This document shows, one piece after another, positions 15,404 to 24,559 of a DNA stretch of 64,000 nt. The stretch lies in contig JAFQEY010000001.1 in assembly GCA_017398765.1 (NCBI GenBank), forward strand, positions 1-64,000. Reading direction: 5' to 3'. Source of the DNA: Akkermansia sp. GTDB lineage: Bacteria; Verrucomicrobiota; Verrucomicrobiia; Verrucomicrobiales; Akkermansiaceae. The notes under the pieces were generated by a model. It saw nothing but the letters and a program-made list of their open reading frames with translations, made no database searches and was not told the origin of the DNA. Position 1 is the first letter of the stretch, and the number at the start of each line of letters is the position of its first letter. A program made the translations under genes and the position numbers.

Positions 15404-17170
15404 ATGGCTAAGATGAATCCTCCATTCGTATTACCCGGCACACAAGCCGGAGAAGCACAGGTATACCATTTAATGGAACAGCTGCCGGAGCATTGGATTG
15501 TATTTCACAACTGCTGGGAACATTACAGGCGAAAGAAACAGTACGTCAATTATGAAGTTGACTTCATTGTTCTCATTCCGCAAATGGGAATTGCCGTCAT
15601 CGAGGTGAAAGACTGGCCGCATATCAGAATCAAAGACGGAGTGTGGCAAAGCAAAGGGAAGGATGAGAAAAGGGAATGGACCAGTATGACAGCCAGGAAT
15701 TCTCCGTTGAATCAGGCATTCATCAGCTCCAAAAAACTGACAAAAAGCCTGATAAGCCGTGGTATTCTAGACAAAGACAGCCGGAAACACCCGGAGATAC
15801 GCAGTCTCGCCATCCTGACCAATTGCGTACCGGATGAGCTGTTCACCCACCCGGTTGCAGAAGATATGCGCATCAGCCAAAAACACCATCTACCCCTGCA
15901 TTCCCTGTATCTCTGCGGACGCGAAGAGCTGGAAAACCAACTGAAAAGTCGCATTGAAAGTCTGTTTGTGCATAAGCGAAAGAAAGGCAGTTTGATGAGC
16001 GGCAGCCTCATGCGCGAGATGGAGGAGTATCTGGCACCAAGTTTGTTTTTTCGCATGGATTTCAGCAACTATACAGAAACAATGGAAAATGCAGCGCAGG
16101 ATTTATTCAATCTATTGCCCCGGCTGGAGGAGAGCATAGGCGGCATACGAACGGATGGCTGCGCAGGTTCCGGGAAAACGGAAATGGCTCTGAGGGAAGT
16201 GCGCCGACTGGCCGCTGCAGAATCAGGCAAAAGCATACTGCTTCTTTGCTACAACAACAATCTGGTTTACAGGCTGAAACGAGCTCTGAAGGGATGCAGG
16301 AACGCAACGTGTATCACCGTCTCCGGTTTTCACGACTACTGCATCAGCAACATTATTCTCCCGGCAGGGAAAAACTCATTGATTCGGTATGATGAACAGA
16401 CCCCATATCTGGATGATGAGGGCTGGCGATGGATAGAACAAGAAGCCCCCGCCCTGCCCCGGCACGATTATATTTTTGTCGATGAAGCACAGGACTTCAA
16501 ACCGGGCTGGTGGAATATCATCCGCTCTCTTCTGCAAGATTCAGGAAAGCTTTATATCTTTGCAGACACAAATCAGGATCTGTACGGACGCTGCGAAAAA
16601 CTGCCAGAATTGCCCACGCGCATACGGCTGACACAAAACTTGCGAAGTTCATGGAAAATAGCGGCTTTCAGCGCAGAGATTCTACCCGGTATACGCATGG
16701 AATCTCTACCGCTCAGCGGAGCTCCGCTAAAAATATGCAAAGCATCAGATTCACCGGAGGAGCGCGCCCGGGAAATTTCGAAAATCATTCGTAAACTGAA
16801 GAACAACAAGCATTACTGCATCCACAACAGCGATATTGTCGTGCTATCACCCTGGCGTTCGGAAAATGCACGTTGTTCTCTGCGTTTTTGCAGCGAACTG
16901 GATTTTGCCAACGGCACGGAAAATGCAGAAGAGTCCGCCCGGCGGCACGAGCGATGCCGCCGCCGAGACAGCACCAAAATTCTGGCAGATACCATCAAAG
17001 GCTACAAAGGGCTGGAAGCCCCGTTCGTCATTTTAACGGATATCTGCTCCACAGACGAACACCGGGGCTTCGGTGCAAAGGATTTCTACGTAGCCTGCAC
17101 GCGCGCCAGATTCGGGCTCTTTATCATCCCCACCCTCTCCGGCGAAAAAATGCTCCGCCGGGTTGACTGA
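15404..17170 (+). CDS. NERD-domain nuclease fused to a UvrD-type SF1 helicase
   Basis: A 588-residue protein. The N-terminal NERD domain (about 1-150) shows the nuclease-like acidic and Lys residues in NYEVDFIVLIP followed by GIAVIEVKDWP, as in restriction-enzyme folds. The ATPase core has Walker A CAGSGKTEMAL near 265, the DEXX box FVDEAQDFKPGWW near 360, a GRCEKLP/TRIRLTQNLRSS motif III-IV region and a final VACTRARFGLFI motif VI. NERD-helicases act in DNA repair, plasmid maintenance or phage defence. There is no partner gene here to tell which. The start at 15404 is chosen from the promoter and GAGGAG; the open frame extends to 15275. Confidence 0.8.
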   Translation: MAKMNPPFVLPGTQAGEAQVYHLMEQLPEHWIVFHNCWEHYRRKKQYVNYEVDFIVLIPQMGIAVIEVKDWPHIRIKDGVWQSKGKDEKREWTSMTARNSPLNQAFISSKKLTKSLISRGILDKDSRKHPEIRSLAILTNCVPDELFTHPVAEDMRISQKHHLPLHSLYLCGREELENQLKSRIESLFVHKRKKGSLMSGSLMREMEEYLAPSLFFRMDFSNYTETMENAAQDLFNLLPRLEESIGGIRTDGCAGSGKTEMALREVRRLAAAESGKSILLLCYNNNLVYRLKRALKGCRNATCITVSGFHDYCISNIILPAGKNSLIRYDEQTPYLDDEGWRWIEQEAPALPRHDYIFVDEAQDFKPGWWNIIRSLLQDSGKLYIFADTNQDLYGRCEKLPELPTRIRLTQNLRSSWKIAAFSAEILPGIRMESLPLSGAPLKICKASDSPEERAREISKIIRKLKNNKHYCIHNSDIVVLSPWRSENARCSLRFCSELDFANGTENAEESARRHERCRRRDSTKILADTIKGYKGLEAPFVILTDICSTDEHRGFGAKDFYVACTRARFGLFIIPTLSGEKMLRRVD

Positions 17171-17201
17171 ATTACAAAAGAAATCAGCAGGAGGGGGGGG
17201 G

Positions 17202-19205
17202 CTAACATTGAGAAAGAACCAGCACGGTGCGCGGCAGAAGGTATAGAGAAAGTCGGCACTTGTCATCCGTGAAATGGCAGATACCGGGTTCCTGGCGAGC
17301 ATAGCCGCCAAACTCAGCAGAATCGGAATCCAGCACCACGCGCCACCCACCGGGGGAGGGTGCGGGAAGCTTGTAATCCTCAATGGCACGGGAGCCATTC
17401 CAATTGAACACAAAGAGCAAATGAGCGCGTTCAAAAGCCATCACCTGGTTACTTTCATCCATGTTGAGAGGCTGCGCGGGGGGGGAGTCCAACAGGCCCA
17501 TTTTGCCTGCAAGAGCCACCATGGCAGCATCAAACGCGTTCAGATAACAATAGCGCAAATCTGCATTGTCCACCAGACTCCACTGGCGCCGGCAGTATTT
17601 GTAGGAATTGCCATTCCCCTCTCGGGGGAAATCTATCCACTCCGGATGCCCGAACTCATTACCCATGAAGTTGAGCCAGCCTTCCCCGCCCGCTGCCAGC
17701 GTTGCCAAGCGTATCATCTTATGCAGTGCGATACCACGGTCAGTAATGAGACTGGCAGGCTGCAGGCGGCTCATGTTGGAATACATCTCTGCATCCATGA
17801 GGCGGAAAGCGATGGTTTTATCCCCCACCAGAGCCTGGTCATGACTTTCCGCATAGGCGATATTGGGTTCCCCATAGCGGCGATTAATGAGCGTGTACCA
17901 CATATCACCCACACTCCAATCCTCATCTTTTTTCTCCTTGAGCAGCTTAATCCAATAATCCGGCAGCCCCATGGCCAAACGGTGGGTAAAGCCGAAACCG
18001 CCCTCATCCACCGGGCGGCAGAGACCGGGCATTCCGCTCATGTCCTCTGCGATGATGAGTGCGCCGGGGCACACACGGTGAATCAGTGTGGTTGCGAGCT
18101 GCAGGTAGGTAATGGCATCCAAATTCACCCGTTCATTGAAATAGCAGCTCAAATCAGAGAAAGGCTCGTGCCCGTGGTGTACATAGAGCATGCTTGTGAC
18201 ACCGTCAAAGCGGAAACCGTCGAAGCGGTACTCCTCCAACCACCAGCGCAGGTTACTGAGCAGGAACTCCTGCACCTCTCCGCGCCCGTAATTAAACAGG
18301 CAGCTATCCCAATCCGGGTGGCGGCTGTCACGCTCTCCGGCTATGAAATACTGGCCGCCGGAGCCATCAAAGTCATTCAAGCCCTCTGCCACATTCTTAA
18401 CGGCGTGAGAGTGAACCACATCCAGCAGCACGGCAATGCCAAGCCCATGCGCCGTGTCGATGAGATACTTGAGATCATCCGGCGTGCCAAAACGGTTGCA
18501 GGGTGCAAAGAACGAGGATACGTGGTACCCAAAAGACCCGTAATACGGGTGCTCCTGAACCGCCATGATTTGCACCACATTGTACCCCAGTCGAGCAATG
18601 CGCGGCAGCACGCTGTCAGCAAACTCACGGTAGGTGTGAATCCTCTCCGCTTCCCCGGCCATACCGATGTGGGTTTCATAGATAAACGGAGTGCGTACCA
18701 CGGCAGGATTCCAGCGAGTATTCTTCCAGTGATACGGCTCAGCCGGTTCCCAGATAATGCCGGAGTAATCAAACGTAGCGGCATCCTGCTCAGTGTAGCG
18801 AATCCAGGCAGGCATGCGATCCCGCCCCTGAGCATCCGCCCCCACCACATGCACCTTCACATGCTGCCCATGAGCCAGAGAGTCAGCAGGAAGCCGCACT
18901 TCCCACACGCCATCTGCATTGCGTTGCATGGGGGTAGCAGAGCGATTCCAGCCATTAAAGTCACCTATGAGGTACAGAGCCCGGGCAGCGGGAGCCCACT
19001 CGCGGTATACCCACTCACCGGTTTGCGAGTCACGGTTGAACCCGAAACGCTTATAAGCTCCGGCAAAGTGCACCAAATCCTCACTGCGGCGGCATATACG
19101 CTCCATGGCTGCATCAAAGAGACGCAACCGCCCTTTGATTGCACGCTCAAAGGGTGCCAACCAGCTGTCCGCCAGCACCAATCCGGGTATAGGGGGTCTT
19201 CTCAT
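17202..19205 (-). CDS. glgB: 1,4-alpha-glucan branching enzyme (eukaryotic-type GH13_8)
   Basis: A 667-residue glycogen branching enzyme that cuts alpha-1,4 chains and rejoins them by alpha-1,6 bonds. The N-terminal CBM48 is near 60-150 (REWAPAARALYLIGDFNGWN). The GH13 barrel follows, with DVVHSHAVKN, the nucleophile Asp in GFRFDGVTSML, the acid Glu in LIIAEDMSGMP and the stabilising Asp in AESHDQALVGDKT. The order GDFNGWNR...YGSFGYHVSSFFAP resembles the yeast/plant enzymes more than E. coli GlgB. It is monocistronic with a leaderless-type promoter and divergent from lepA. The other alpha-glucan genes are at 44-46.7 kb. Confidence 0.92.
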   Translation of the reverse strand: MRRPPIPGLVLADSWLAPFERAIKGRLRLFDAAMERICRRSEDLVHFAGAYKRFGFNRDSQTGEWVYREWAPAARALYLIGDFNGWNRSATPMQRNADGVWEVRLPADSLAHGQHVKVHVVGADAQGRDRMPAWIRYTEQDAATFDYSGIIWEPAEPYHWKNTRWNPAVVRTPFIYETHIGMAGEAERIHTYREFADSVLPRIARLGYNVVQIMAVQEHPYYGSFGYHVSSFFAPCNRFGTPDDLKYLIDTAHGLGIAVLLDVVHSHAVKNVAEGLNDFDGSGGQYFIAGERDSRHPDWDSCLFNYGRGEVQEFLLSNLRWWLEEYRFDGFRFDGVTSMLYVHHGHEPFSDLSCYFNERVNLDAITYLQLATTLIHRVCPGALIIAEDMSGMPGLCRPVDEGGFGFTHRLAMGLPDYWIKLLKEKKDEDWSVGDMWYTLINRRYGEPNIAYAESHDQALVGDKTIAFRLMDAEMYSNMSRLQPASLITDRGIALHKMIRLATLAAGGEGWLNFMGNEFGHPEWIDFPREGNGNSYKYCRRQWSLVDNADLRYCYLNAFDAAMVALAGKMGLLDSPPAQPLNMDESNQVMAFERAHLLFVFNWNGSRAIEDYKLPAPSPGGWRVVLDSDSAEFGGYARQEPGICHFTDDKCRLSLYLLPRTVLVLSQC

Positions 19206-19211
19206 GCCCTT

Positions 19212-19240
19212 ATTCTACTCGAATACTTACCATTTCTCAA
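19212..19240 (-). promoter_or_regulatory. promoter of glgB
   Basis: TTGAGA-N17-TAGAAT on the minus strand, ending 6 nt before the glgB ATG. Confidence 0.75.
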
Positions 19241-19300
19241 GCAAATTACTCAAAAAATCATCTTGCGCTCAGTCCGGAAAGGCGGCATAGTAAAATTTGC

Positions 19301-19329
19301 TTGACATCTGCCGCAAAGGCGCGTATCCT
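19301..19329 (+). promoter_or_regulatory. promoter of lepA
   Basis: TTGACA-N17-TATCCT. The -10 ends 9 nt before the ATG at 19339. An upstream in-frame TTG at 19297 precedes the promoter itself and cannot be the start. Confidence 0.8.
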
Positions 19330-19338
19330 ATCGCGCGC

Positions 19339-21144
19339 ATGGCTACGGATATCCGCAACAAACGCAATTTTTCCATTATCGCGCACATTGACCACGGCAA
19401 AACCACGCTGTCTGACCGTTTGCTGGAGTTTACAAATACGATTGGCGAACGTGATAAACAGGATCAGCTGTTAGATGCCATGGATCTGGAACGGGAAAAG
19501 GGAATCACCATCAAATCCCACCCCGTGACCATGCGCTACACAGCCAAGGACGGTAACACTTATGAGCTGAACCTGCTGGACACCCCCGGACACGTAGACT
19601 TTTCTTATGAGGTTTCACGCTCACTGGCAGCCTGTGACGGAGCCGTGCTGATTGTGGATGCAGCACAGGGAGTAGAGGCTCAGACGCTGGCCAACATGCA
19701 TCTGGCTCTTGACCAACAGTTGGAAATCATCCCCGTCATCAATAAAATTGACCTTCCCAGTGCTAATCTGCCCAAAGTGTACCGCCAGCTGGAAGATGTT
19801 ATCTGCATCCCGCATGAGGAGGCTATTCACTGCTCTGCGAAAGCGGGTATCGGCATTGAGGACGTGCTGGAGGCCATTGTTCAGAGAGTTCCCGCACCGG
19901 CAGAGCCGAAAGATGATTTACTCCGCGCACTTGTTTTTGACTCCGTGTATGATGCCTACCGCGGTGTCGTGTCCTATGTGCGACTGGTCAGCGGCACGGT
20001 TCAGCGTGGCATGAAAGTTAAACTTTTTGCAACGGATGAAACATACGAAGTCAAGGAGGTCGGCATTTTCACCCCCAAGATGCAGGCCACTGACCACCTG
20101 GAAACAGGTGATGTCGGCTATATCATCGCCAATATGAAATCCGCTGCCGATGTGAAGATTGGCGACACTTACACCAATCTGGCAGCCCCCTGCTCTGAGC
20201 CTCTGCCCGGGTTCAAGGAAATTCGCCCCATGGTATTTTCCGGCATCTACCCAGTGGATTCAGCTGACTATGAAAGCCTTAAAGCAGCCATGGCCAAGCT
20301 TCAGATTAATGATGCCGCTTTTACCTACATGGGCGAAAGCTCCATTGCTCTGGGCTTCGGGTTCCGCTGTGGCTTCCTCGGTCTGCTGCACATGGAAATC
20401 ATCCAGGAACGCCTGCGCCGTGAGTTCAACATGGATGTCATCTCCACCTACCCCTCTGTGATTTACGAAGTTACCAAGACCGATGGTACGGAACTGTTGG
20501 TGGATAACCCCAGCATGCTGCCGGAAACTCAGGAAATCCAGGAAATTCGTGAGCCCATGGTCAAGGTATTCATCATGATACCCAGTGATTACATAGGCGA
20601 CATCATGCGCATCGTCATGGAGAAACGTGGAGAGGTAGTACACACGGAAACGATTGACGATACACGAGTCATGCTCACGTGCCGTCTGCCTATGGCGGAA
20701 ATTCTGGTAGACTTCAACGACAAGCTCAAGAGCTCTACCCGTGGCTACGGCTCCATGGATTATGAGTACGATGGCTACCAGGCAGCCCACCTCGTGAAGA
20801 TGGATATGATGATTGCCGGTGAACCGGTGGATGCGTTCTCCATGATTGTACACCGCGACAGAGCTGAGGCACAGGGGCGTGAAATTGCTCTCAAACTCAA
20901 GGATGTGATACCAAGACAACTTTTTACCGTGGCTATTCAAGCCTGTATCGGCGGCAAGATTATTGCGAGAGAAAGCATCTCTCCCATGCGTAAAAACGTG
21001 ACCGCCAAATGCTACGGCGGCGACGTGACGCGAAAGCGCAAGCTGCTTGAGAAACAGAAAGAAGGTAAGAAGCGCATGAAAGCCATCGGCAAAGTCAATA
21101 TCCCGCAGGAAGCATTCATCAACGTGCTCAAGAGCGGAGACTGA
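19339..21144 (+). CDS. lepA: elongation factor 4 (LepA) GTPase
   Basis: A 601-residue translational GTPase that acts on stalled or back-translocating ribosomes. G1 is AHIDHGKTTL near residue 14, the switch II motif is LLDTPGHVDF, and the NKID motif is in PVINKIDLP. Domains II-V follow, with the LepA-specific C-terminal domain ending in KRMKAIGKVNIPQEAF. Length is normal for the family. The start is set by both homology and the promoter. Confidence 0.96.
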   Translation: MATDIRNKRNFSIIAHIDHGKTTLSDRLLEFTNTIGERDKQDQLLDAMDLEREKGITIKSHPVTMRYTAKDGNTYELNLLDTPGHVDFSYEVSRSLAACDGAVLIVDAAQGVEAQTLANMHLALDQQLEIIPVINKIDLPSANLPKVYRQLEDVICIPHEEAIHCSAKAGIGIEDVLEAIVQRVPAPAEPKDDLLRALVFDSVYDAYRGVVSYVRLVSGTVQRGMKVKLFATDETYEVKEVGIFTPKMQATDHLETGDVGYIIANMKSAADVKIGDTYTNLAAPCSEPLPGFKEIRPMVFSGIYPVDSADYESLKAAMAKLQINDAAFTYMGESSIALGFGFRCGFLGLLHMEIIQERLRREFNMDVISTYPSVIYEVTKTDGTELLVDNPSMLPETQEIQEIREPMVKVFIMIPSDYIGDIMRIVMEKRGEVVHTETIDDTRVMLTCRLPMAEILVDFNDKLKSSTRGYGSMDYEYDGYQAAHLVKMDMMIAGEPVDAFSMIVHRDRAEAQGREIALKLKDVIPRQLFTVAIQACIGGKIIARESISPMRKNVTAKCYGGDVTRKRKLLEKQKEGKKRMKAIGKVNIPQEAFINVLKSGD

Positions 21145-21157
21145 TTTTTCCAAAGCC

Positions 21158-21203
21158 AAAAAGAGCCTGTACATGCTTTTTCTGCGTGTACAGGCTCTTT
21201 TTT
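21158..21203. terminator. bidirectional terminator between lepA and the DUF4870-like gene
   Basis: AAAAAGAGCCTGTACATG (21158-21175) pairs with its near-complement ending GTACAGGCTCTTTTTT. T runs occur on both strands, and it lies between two converging genes. Confidence 0.85.
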
Positions 21204-21220
21204 GTATGGCTCGGGGAAAG

Positions 21221-21553
21221 CTATTTCAGGAAATCAATGGTAAGCGGGAAACGGAATGAGGTATCACCGGCAGCGGCTCTCACAATATCGATGATGCTGC
21301 ATACCAGCCACATGATGATAAGCACCGGCAACACCACAAAGCCTACCAGCACAAAGCAGGAAAGCCCCGCCAGAAACAACCAGATAAGCCAGGATATCTG
21401 CGTGTTGATGCGCGCCCGAGCGAAAGATTCCACCACGGAATCTTCTTTCCATACCAACATGCAGATGAGCGGGCCCACTACAGATGGGAGTGAGATAAGT
21501 GATATCAGCAGACCGGAGGCTGCCGTCAGCGTCAGTTTTGTGTCTTGGGTCAT
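21221..21553 (-). CDS. DUF4870-type small membrane protein
   Basis: A 110-residue protein with three or four hydrophobic segments in the arrangement of DUF4870/Tic20-like proteins: a first helix near 13-33 (LISLISLPSVVGPLICMLVW), then a charged turn with RARINTQISW, then a long hydrophobic hairpin. The Ile-Asn-Thr-Gln motif after an Ala-Arg pair is typical of this family. Function is unknown. It lies just downstream of the gene starting at 22578 in the same direction (11-nt gap), so it probably ends that operon. Confidence 0.7.
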   Translation of the reverse strand: MTQDTKLTLTAASGLLISLISLPSVVGPLICMLVWKEDSVVESFARARINTQISWLIWLFLAGLSCFVLVGFVVLPVLIIMWLVCSIIDIVRAAAGDTSFRFPLTIDFLK

Positions 21554-21564
21554 AGAATCTATAG

Positions 21565-22578
21565 TTAATTAAAAAAGTCTGACAACCACCCGGCGGTCAC
21601 AGCCAGGAATAGGAGAGCCAGTGTAGCCAGCAGCGTTTTACCTAAACGAAACGGCTTACACACACCACACATCTGCTGCAAGCAAACGCTGAAGAGTGAA
21701 ATGCCGGATAACAGAAAAAAGAAAGGAAAGAATAACATGGAGACGAACAGCATGCCTGTAAGCAACATCGCCGGGGGGGATTCCACCGGGGGAAGTTGCG
21801 TTCCGTTGGCGGCAAATGCCGTTTCGCCGGAAGAGTGCTTTGAGATACGCCCCGCATAATAGCGACCGCGCACGGCTGCCGGTATCTCTGCCGGCAAGTA
21901 ACTGAAACGCAGCTCCACATCCCCCTCCTGCGTGGGCTCAGTCGGTATGTCAGGGTTGCGGTAGCGCTCCGCCAGGCGATAAATCGTGCAGTCCGGGCAA
22001 TCAACTCTCTGCTGTTGCGGCAGAATACGCGCCATGCCCCGCAAGGATGCCGGAAGGTGGATATGTTCCGGCGGCAGCGGCAGAAAACTGCGCTCACAAA
22101 CAAAGCCGACACGGCTGCGCGTATGCAGCAGTTCGGCAATCAATCCGGAATCTATGCTATAACTTCCCAAACGGAGACTCTGTGACCAATACGCGCCGGC
22201 AGGGCATTGATCCGCTGTCAGCGCAGCACCGGGCGCAGCCCCCAACAAAGGCACCCAGGAAGCGTCATGTGGCGGTTCTGATGACGCACGCCATACACGG
22301 GCATCCGCCCACAGCGCAACAGCTTTCAGCCGTATGCCGTATTCCGGCAAGTCAAGAACTTCACTACTCTCCAACACCCCGTGCAACTCCAATAAACGGT
22401 CTTGATAATCAGGAGAGGCAATCTCTCTGCTGTCAACAACAATGGCTTGTTCCGGCTCGGGATGGCTCAGCTTCAACAGAGCTCCAAAAGAGAAAAATAC
22501 AATGAGAGACCACACCACCATGATGGCTCCGCTAAACAGGCCAATAACGCACAGCAAACGAATCAGAATCCTCTTCAT
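21565..22578 (-). CDS. membrane protein with large extracytoplasmic domain, TMEM43-like
   Basis: A 337-residue protein. It has one N-terminal membrane helix (about 6-34), an extracytoplasmic region of about 220 residues, and two or three C-terminal helices (about 265-335). The middle carries ARVWRASSEPP, then EGDVELRFSYLPA, then a GRI...GETAFAANGTQLPPVESP stretch. This layout recalls bacterial TMEM43 (DUF1625) proteins, but I could not confirm it by alignment. It is 5 nt from the upstream gene and 11 nt from the downstream DUF4870-like gene, all likely one operon of envelope proteins. Confidence 0.55.
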   Translation of the reverse strand: MKRILIRLLCVIGLFSGAIMVVWSLIVFFSFGALLKLSHPEPEQAIVVDSREIASPDYQDRLLELHGVLESSEVLDLPEYGIRLKAVALWADARVWRASSEPPHDASWVPLLGAAPGAALTADQCPAGAYWSQSLRLGSYSIDSGLIAELLHTRSRVGFVCERSFLPLPPEHIHLPASLRGMARILPQQQRVDCPDCTIYRLAERYRNPDIPTEPTQEGDVELRFSYLPAEIPAAVRGRYYAGRISKHSSGETAFAANGTQLPPVESPPAMLLTGMLFVSMLFFPFFFLLSGISLFSVCLQQMCGVCKPFRLGKTLLATLALLFLAVTAGWLSDFFN

Positions 22579-22582
22579 GGTA

Positions 22583-23194
22583 TCAACTCAGAAAAAAGAC
22601 AGCAACGGAAATAATCAGACAACGGCGGGCGGCTTCAATCCGGTGCTTGCGGTACAGGCGTAGCAAACAGAGAAGCACAGGGATGACCGCAAACATGTGG
22701 CCCCAACGCATCAGCATGAAAAACTGCACAGCCGACTCTTTCTCCATGCAACACAGGGACAGATTCTGCACGGCACAGAGCAACACCCACAACGCCCAGG
22801 GAGCCCGCAGGAGGGAAGCCATCAGATAATAATGCACCCTCTTGCCACGGCGGGATTTTCTGCCGCTGAAAGCCTTGCGGCACACGCGGAGCGGGACTCG
22901 CCAGCCCACCACGGCAAAGAGCAGCAGGCATCCGCCCGAAAAAAGCATCCATAAGCTGTTCTGAGGGAAGAAAAACGAACAAATAGTGCAGTAAATACAC
23001 CCTGTCACCACGGAAGCCGCTGTCAGGATATCAGCTGCTGCACCGCGTCTCACCTGCTCGCTGACAGCTCGCAGCACTACACACACCACCCCAAGAAAGA
23101 CCGGTAACCACCTCAGCATATCCGCCACCATGGCGTTCTGATTCACATCTACGGCAATGAGCATAGGCTTGTATACGTTCTGAATTCTACCCAT
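22583..23194 (-). CDS. multi-pass membrane protein, unknown
   Basis: A 203-residue protein with about five hydrophobic helices and a basic loop (FSGRKSRRGKRVHYY) in the middle, probably cytoplasmic. I recognise no family. The true start may be at an internal Met (residue 11 or 26), because the first 25 residues are not hydrophobic. It heads the three-gene membrane-protein run ending at 21221. Confidence 0.55.
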   Translation of the reverse strand: MGRIQNVYKPMLIAVDVNQNAMVADMLRWLPVFLGVVCVVLRAVSEQVRRGAAADILTAASVVTGCIYCTICSFFFPQNSLWMLFSGGCLLLFAVVGWRVPLRVCRKAFSGRKSRRGKRVHYYLMASLLRAPWALWVLLCAVQNLSLCCMEKESAVQFFMLMRWGHMFAVIPVLLCLLRLYRKHRIEAARRCLIISVAVFFLS

Positions 23195-23286
23195 ATTAAC
23201 CCATCTGTCACGCCAATCCGCAACAAAATGTCATATTAAATCCGTTTTCTCCGGATTTTTGGAACAAAAGTCATCACAATTGCTCA

Positions 23287-24171
23287 TCATCCGCGCAACA
23301 GAGCTTCACGCATGAGCTGAGTGTTCGGCAGCAAGCCGAACCAATGGCGGTAGGCTATAGCCCCCTGCCACAGCAACATACCCAGCCCGTCTGAAACAAG
23401 GCACCCCCGAGCAGAGGCTTCTTGCTGCAGCGGTGTTGTGTGGGTCACGATATCGTATACCACCTGACCGGGACAAAGCCATGAAACCTCCAGCGGCAAG
23501 GGGTCTCCCGCCCGCAGTCCCAGACTGGTGGCATTTACAATGAGATCGGCGTGTTCCACAGCTTTACGAAAACCATGGGATGAGAAGGAGACAGCATGCA
23601 ATGCTCCCTCTGCCCGCGGCAGCAAAAGCTGATGCAGCTGCTCCAGCTCCGGGCGGGGGCGGTTCACCAGAGTGAGGCTGCGGCACCCGGAAAGGATACA
23701 CTGGCAACTGAGGGCTGCCCCCGCACCACCGCAAGCACCGAGTATAACGATGCTCAGTTCACTGAGTTTTTCCCCGCATAGTTCATCTATGGCCCGCTCA
23801 AAACCGGGGCCGTCCGTGTTGTGGCAGTGCCACCCGTCCTCCTGCCGCACCAGCGTGTTGGCTGCCCCACAGAGAGCGGAGAGAGAATCCGCCTGCACCG
23901 CTGAGGCAAAGGCCTTTTTCTTGAATGGCACGGTAACATTGGCCCCAATGAAACCACGCTGCTCCAACAGTGTCAACAGTGAAGCAAACTCACCTTCTCC
24001 CGTACCCGACAAAAGCCGCACGTAGGTAAGAGCTCTTTTTTCCGCATCCAGTGCCGCCTGTTGCATTTGCGGGGATTTGGAGTGCGCAATCGGGTTGCCG
24101 ATGACACCCAGCCGGATATCTGAATCGCCGGGCAAAGCGGCTATGTCTGCTGCAGTGTAAACAGAAAGCAT
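23287..24171 (-). CDS. aroE: shikimate dehydrogenase
   Basis: A 294-residue NADP-dependent enzyme that reduces 3-dehydroshikimate to shikimate. The substrate motif GNPIAHSKSPQMQQ is near residue 25 and the catalytic Lys is in NVTVPFKKKA. NTDGPGFERA follows, then the nucleotide-binding GACGGAGAALS near 135 and the C-terminal GLGMLLWQGAIAYRHW. The open frame runs on to 24321, but homology begins at MLSVYTAAD, so 24171 is taken as the start. It is the last gene behind yajC, past a hairpin that may lower its expression. Confidence 0.92.
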   Translation of the reverse strand: MLSVYTAADIAALPGDSDIRLGVIGNPIAHSKSPQMQQAALDAEKRALTYVRLLSGTGEGEFASLLTLLEQRGFIGANVTVPFKKKAFASAVQADSLSALCGAANTLVRQEDGWHCHNTDGPGFERAIDELCGEKLSELSIVILGACGGAGAALSCQCILSGCRSLTLVNRPRPELEQLHQLLLPRAEGALHAVSFSSHGFRKAVEHADLIVNATSLGLRAGDPLPLEVSWLCPGQVVYDIVTHTTPLQQEASARGCLVSDGLGMLLWQGAIAYRHWFGLLPNTQLMREALLRG

Positions 24172-24186
24172 GGTGGGCGGAATACT

Positions 24187-24215
24187 AAAAGAAATCGGCG
24201 GGGAGTACCCCGCCG
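24187..24215 (-). terminator. terminator-like hairpin between yajC and aroE
   Basis: CGGCGGGG (24196-24203) and CCCCGCCG (24208-24215) form an 8-bp stem with an AGTA loop. On the minus strand ATTTCTTTT follows. It could attenuate read-through into aroE. Confidence 0.6.
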
Positions 24216-24232
24216 GAGTGTTAAAAAGTGGG

Positions 24233-24559
24233 TTACTTGGATTCCGCCGGAGTTTCCTTCGGCTGCGTCTGTACGATGCAGGATTTAGCAATAGTGATGA
24301 TGGTGCCGCTGGCAATCTCAAGACGCACGGTATCGTCTTTCACGGCACGCACGGTACCGTAAATACCGCTGTTGGTGATAACGTCATCACCAATGCGAAG
24401 GGAATCCTGACGCTCCTTGAGTTCTTTCTGCTGCTTACGCTGCGGGCGGATAATGATGAAGTAGAAAATAACGATGATGAGACCAAAGGTAATCAACATG
24501 TTAAGACCTTCTGCGCCGGCACTCTGCTGGGCAGCCTGTGCGAGTATGATACTGTTCAT
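24233..24559 (-). CDS. yajC: preprotein translocase subunit YajC
   Basis: A 108-residue single-pass membrane protein of the SecDF-YajC complex. One membrane helix (about 20-40, LITFGLIIVIFYFIIIRPQ) is followed by the hallmark RPQRKQQKELKERQ and the small basic domain with GDDVITNSGIYGTV. Its ATG overlaps the tgt stop (ATGA), a linkage with tgt that is widely conserved in bacteria. Confidence 0.95.
   Translation of the reverse strand: MNSIILAQAAQQSAGAEGLNMLITFGLIIVIFYFIIIRPQRKQQKELKERQDSLRIGDDVITNSGIYGTVRAVKDDTVRLEIASGTIITIAKSCIVQTQPKETPAESK

Noticed and set aside
17274..19304. 676-codon plus-strand frame antisense to glgB
   Set aside because: Despite its length it only mirrors glgB codon usage; there is no domain, promoter or signal.
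20260..21174. 304-codon minus frame antisense to lepA
   Set aside because: A shadow of lepA codons, with no recognisable protein features.
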